A DNA stretch of 6,626 bases from Planctomycetaceae bacterium UBA4732 (GTDB lineage Bacteria > Planctomycetota > Planctomycetia > Gemmatales > Gemmataceae), in NCBI GenBank assembly GCA_002404095.1, contig DHJA01000165.1:1-6626 (forward strand), in the 5' to 3' direction. The position numbers and the translations under genes are program-made. The notes under the pieces were generated by a model. It did not search any database. It had not been told where the DNA came from and worked only from the letters and a program-made list of their open reading frames with translations. Shown here one piece after another: positions 5,629 through 6,626 of the stretch; position 1 is the first letter of the stretch, and the number at the start of each line of letters is the position of its first letter.

Positions 5629-6504
5629 ATGCGCCATTGCATGGCCGCGGCGCTTGCGCTGGCGGCCGCGTCGCTGACTGGTTGCTTCACGGCAACGCCC
5701 GACCGCGCGCTCACCCATTACGACGCCAAAATGCCTTTCAGCACCCTCGCCGGCGACGACGTGGTGCAGTTGGACGTTTACCTCGTGGAACGGCCGATAG
5801 CCGACCTCTGCATCAACCGTGAAGTCTGGGAACTAGCCGACGAGCAGGTGCTACAGGAACGGAAACAAGTTTTGGAAGAGAACGGCTTCCGCGCCTGCGT
5901 GCTGGGCGACAGCCCGCCGGACAGCCTGCGGGCAATGCTGCTCTCGGAACGAAGCTGCGCCAATCCGCGGCGGCTGCGCTTCCACGCCGGCAAACCTACG
6001 CAAATCGTCCTCGGTCCTGTCGAGTCCCGACTTGCGGTCCCGCTTCATCAGGACGGCGGGGTAACGACCGTCGATTTGGATCAGGCGCAATGTCTGTTAC
6101 AAATCACGACCCGGTTGACCGACGACGGCCAAATCGTCCTTCAATTTGCGCCGCAAATCCGGCACGGCCAGCAGGAAGGGACGCCGCACCCTGTGCAAGA
6201 GCCTTCGGGCGAGCTGCGCTGGGGCCCGCAGTTGGGTCAGCCGACGGAAACCTATCTCGGCTTGAGTTGGGAACTCACCGTTGCCCCGAACTCCTATGTG
6301 GCGATAGGTACGCGGCTCGACCGCGACGACACCCTCGGCCAACGCGCGTTTCTTAATATGGAAGGGTTACGGACTCAACGCCTACTCGTGCTGCGCGCCA
6401 GCCGCGCGCTTGCAGGCGGCGTTCCGGGGGAAGAGACGCACGATCGCTCGCCGCCTTTGGCCCTGCAGGCCGGATGGGTTTCGGCGCGTGGGACGGCGCC
6501 TTGA
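5629..6504 (+). CDS. Predicted lipoprotein, possible secretin-like C-terminal domain
   Basis: The family is not recognised with certainty; it resembles planctomycete conserved hypotheticals from memory. The start at 5629 gives 291 residues; ATG 5608 would add seven. The N-terminus is a lipoprotein signal: a hydrophobic run of Ala/Leu, then LTGC with the lipidated Cys19, so the protein is probably anchored to a membrane and faces outwards. Residues 45-70 (VVQLDVYLVERP...REVWELADEQ) and 100-130 (LRAMLLSERSCANPRRLRFHAGK) form a mixed N-terminal part. Residues 163-230 (LTDDGQIVLQFAPQIRHG, then LTVAPNSYVAIGTRL) and RLLVLRAS at 251-258 recall the strand pattern of the secretin beta-domain, but the channel hallmark sequence is not evident. 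Context: it follows fabH at 102 bases with its own candidate promoter, and REP-like palindromes follow seven bases after its stop. Confidence 0.8.
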   Translation: MRHCMAAALALAAASLTGCFTATPDRALTHYDAKMPFSTLAGDDVVQLDVYLVERPIADLCINREVWELADEQVLQERKQVLEENGFRACVLGDSPPDSLRAMLLSERSCANPRRLRFHAGKPTQIVLGPVESRLAVPLHQDGGVTTVDLDQAQCLLQITTRLTDDGQIVLQFAPQIRHGQQEGTPHPVQEPSGELRWGPQLGQPTETYLGLSWELTVAPNSYVAIGTRLDRDDTLGQRAFLNMEGLRTQRLLVLRASRALAGGVPGEETHDRSPPLALQAGWVSARGTAP

Positions 6505-6510
6505 ATGTAC

Positions 6511-6531
6511 GTCACTCCCTCCGCGAGTGAC
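6511..6531 (+). repeat. Degenerate copy of the CGCTCCGCG palindrome
   Basis: The unit has arms GTCACT and AGTGAC around CCCTCCGCG, one base off the shared core (C for G), which breaks a stem pair. It matches the reverse complement of 6602-6622 at 20 of 21 positions. It is preceded by GTAC rather than GTGG. It begins seven bases after the lipoprotein stop. Confidence 0.65.
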
Positions 6532-6538
6532 TTTTATA

Positions 6539-6626
6539 GTGGGCCGCTCGCTCCGCGAGCGGCTTTCACGACAGCCAGCCGCCCCCAGTATGACGGCCCA
6601 GGTCACTCGCGGAGCGAGTGACCCAC
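6539..6626. repeat. Second REPIN-like inverted pair, with mismatched arms
   Basis: The plus unit 6539-6563 is GTGG, arm GCCGCT, core CGCTCCGCG, arm AGCGGC. The minus unit 6602-6626 reads on its own strand GTGG, arm GTCACT, core CGCTCCGCG, arm AGTGAC, and ends exactly at the window edge. The spacer is 38 nt and the total is 88 bp, close to the 91 bp of the pair after rplU. Both pairs point GTGG outwards. Unlike the first pair, the two units here have different stems, yet each is perfectly self-complementary over nine base pairs. The array may continue beyond the window. Confidence 0.7.

Noticed and set aside
6511..6626. CRISPR array
   Set aside because: The units are palindromic, inverted relative to each other, differ in sequence and have unequal spacing; there are no cas genes.

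Overview
The window looks like chromosomal DNA of a high-GC planctomycete, probably of the Gemmata/Pirellula type. This rests on the IS630-type transposase, on a secreted protein and a lipoprotein that resemble planctomycete conserved hypotheticals from memory, on rplU standing alone, and on intergenic spaces rich in GC palindromes. No search was run, so the placement is inference.

The left third (1-2405) is accessory and decayed. A partial IS630-family element on the minus strand (1 to about 674) carries a transposase split by a -1 frameshift at an A7 run. It abuts the end of a minus-strand dndC homologue (675-1848), the PAPS-reductase-like sulfur-transfer enzyme of DNA phosphorothioation. 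dndC is broken by one extra G in a G5 run. No dndB, dndD, dndE or dndA is visible. Between dndC and rplU (1849-2405) I see no intact gene, only possible gene remnants: a methyltransferase-like tail, an unidentified acidic C-terminus, and a perfect AGGAGG site driving a 12-codon ORF.

The right two thirds (2406-6504) hold four plus-strand genes that look intact: rplU (ribosomal protein L21, GC-hairpin leader, Pro/Ala-rich tail), a membrane-anchored or secreted protein with a possible alpha/alpha-toroid fold, a complete fabH (Cys-His-Asn triad), and a lipoprotein with a possible secretin-like C-terminus. They look like separate transcription units rather than one operon, because palindromes or a candidate promoter separate them.

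The most interesting signal is in the spacers. Five 21-nt palindromes at 2809-2891 and 6511-6622 share a nearly constant apical core, CGCTCCGCG. Their outer 6-bp stems differ in sequence but always stay paired. Four of the five are flanked by GTGG on the core strand, matching the GTRG tag of REP elements mobilised by RAYT transposases. Two inverted pairs of 91 and 88 bp result. A different 27-bp perfect hairpin lies at 4302-4362.
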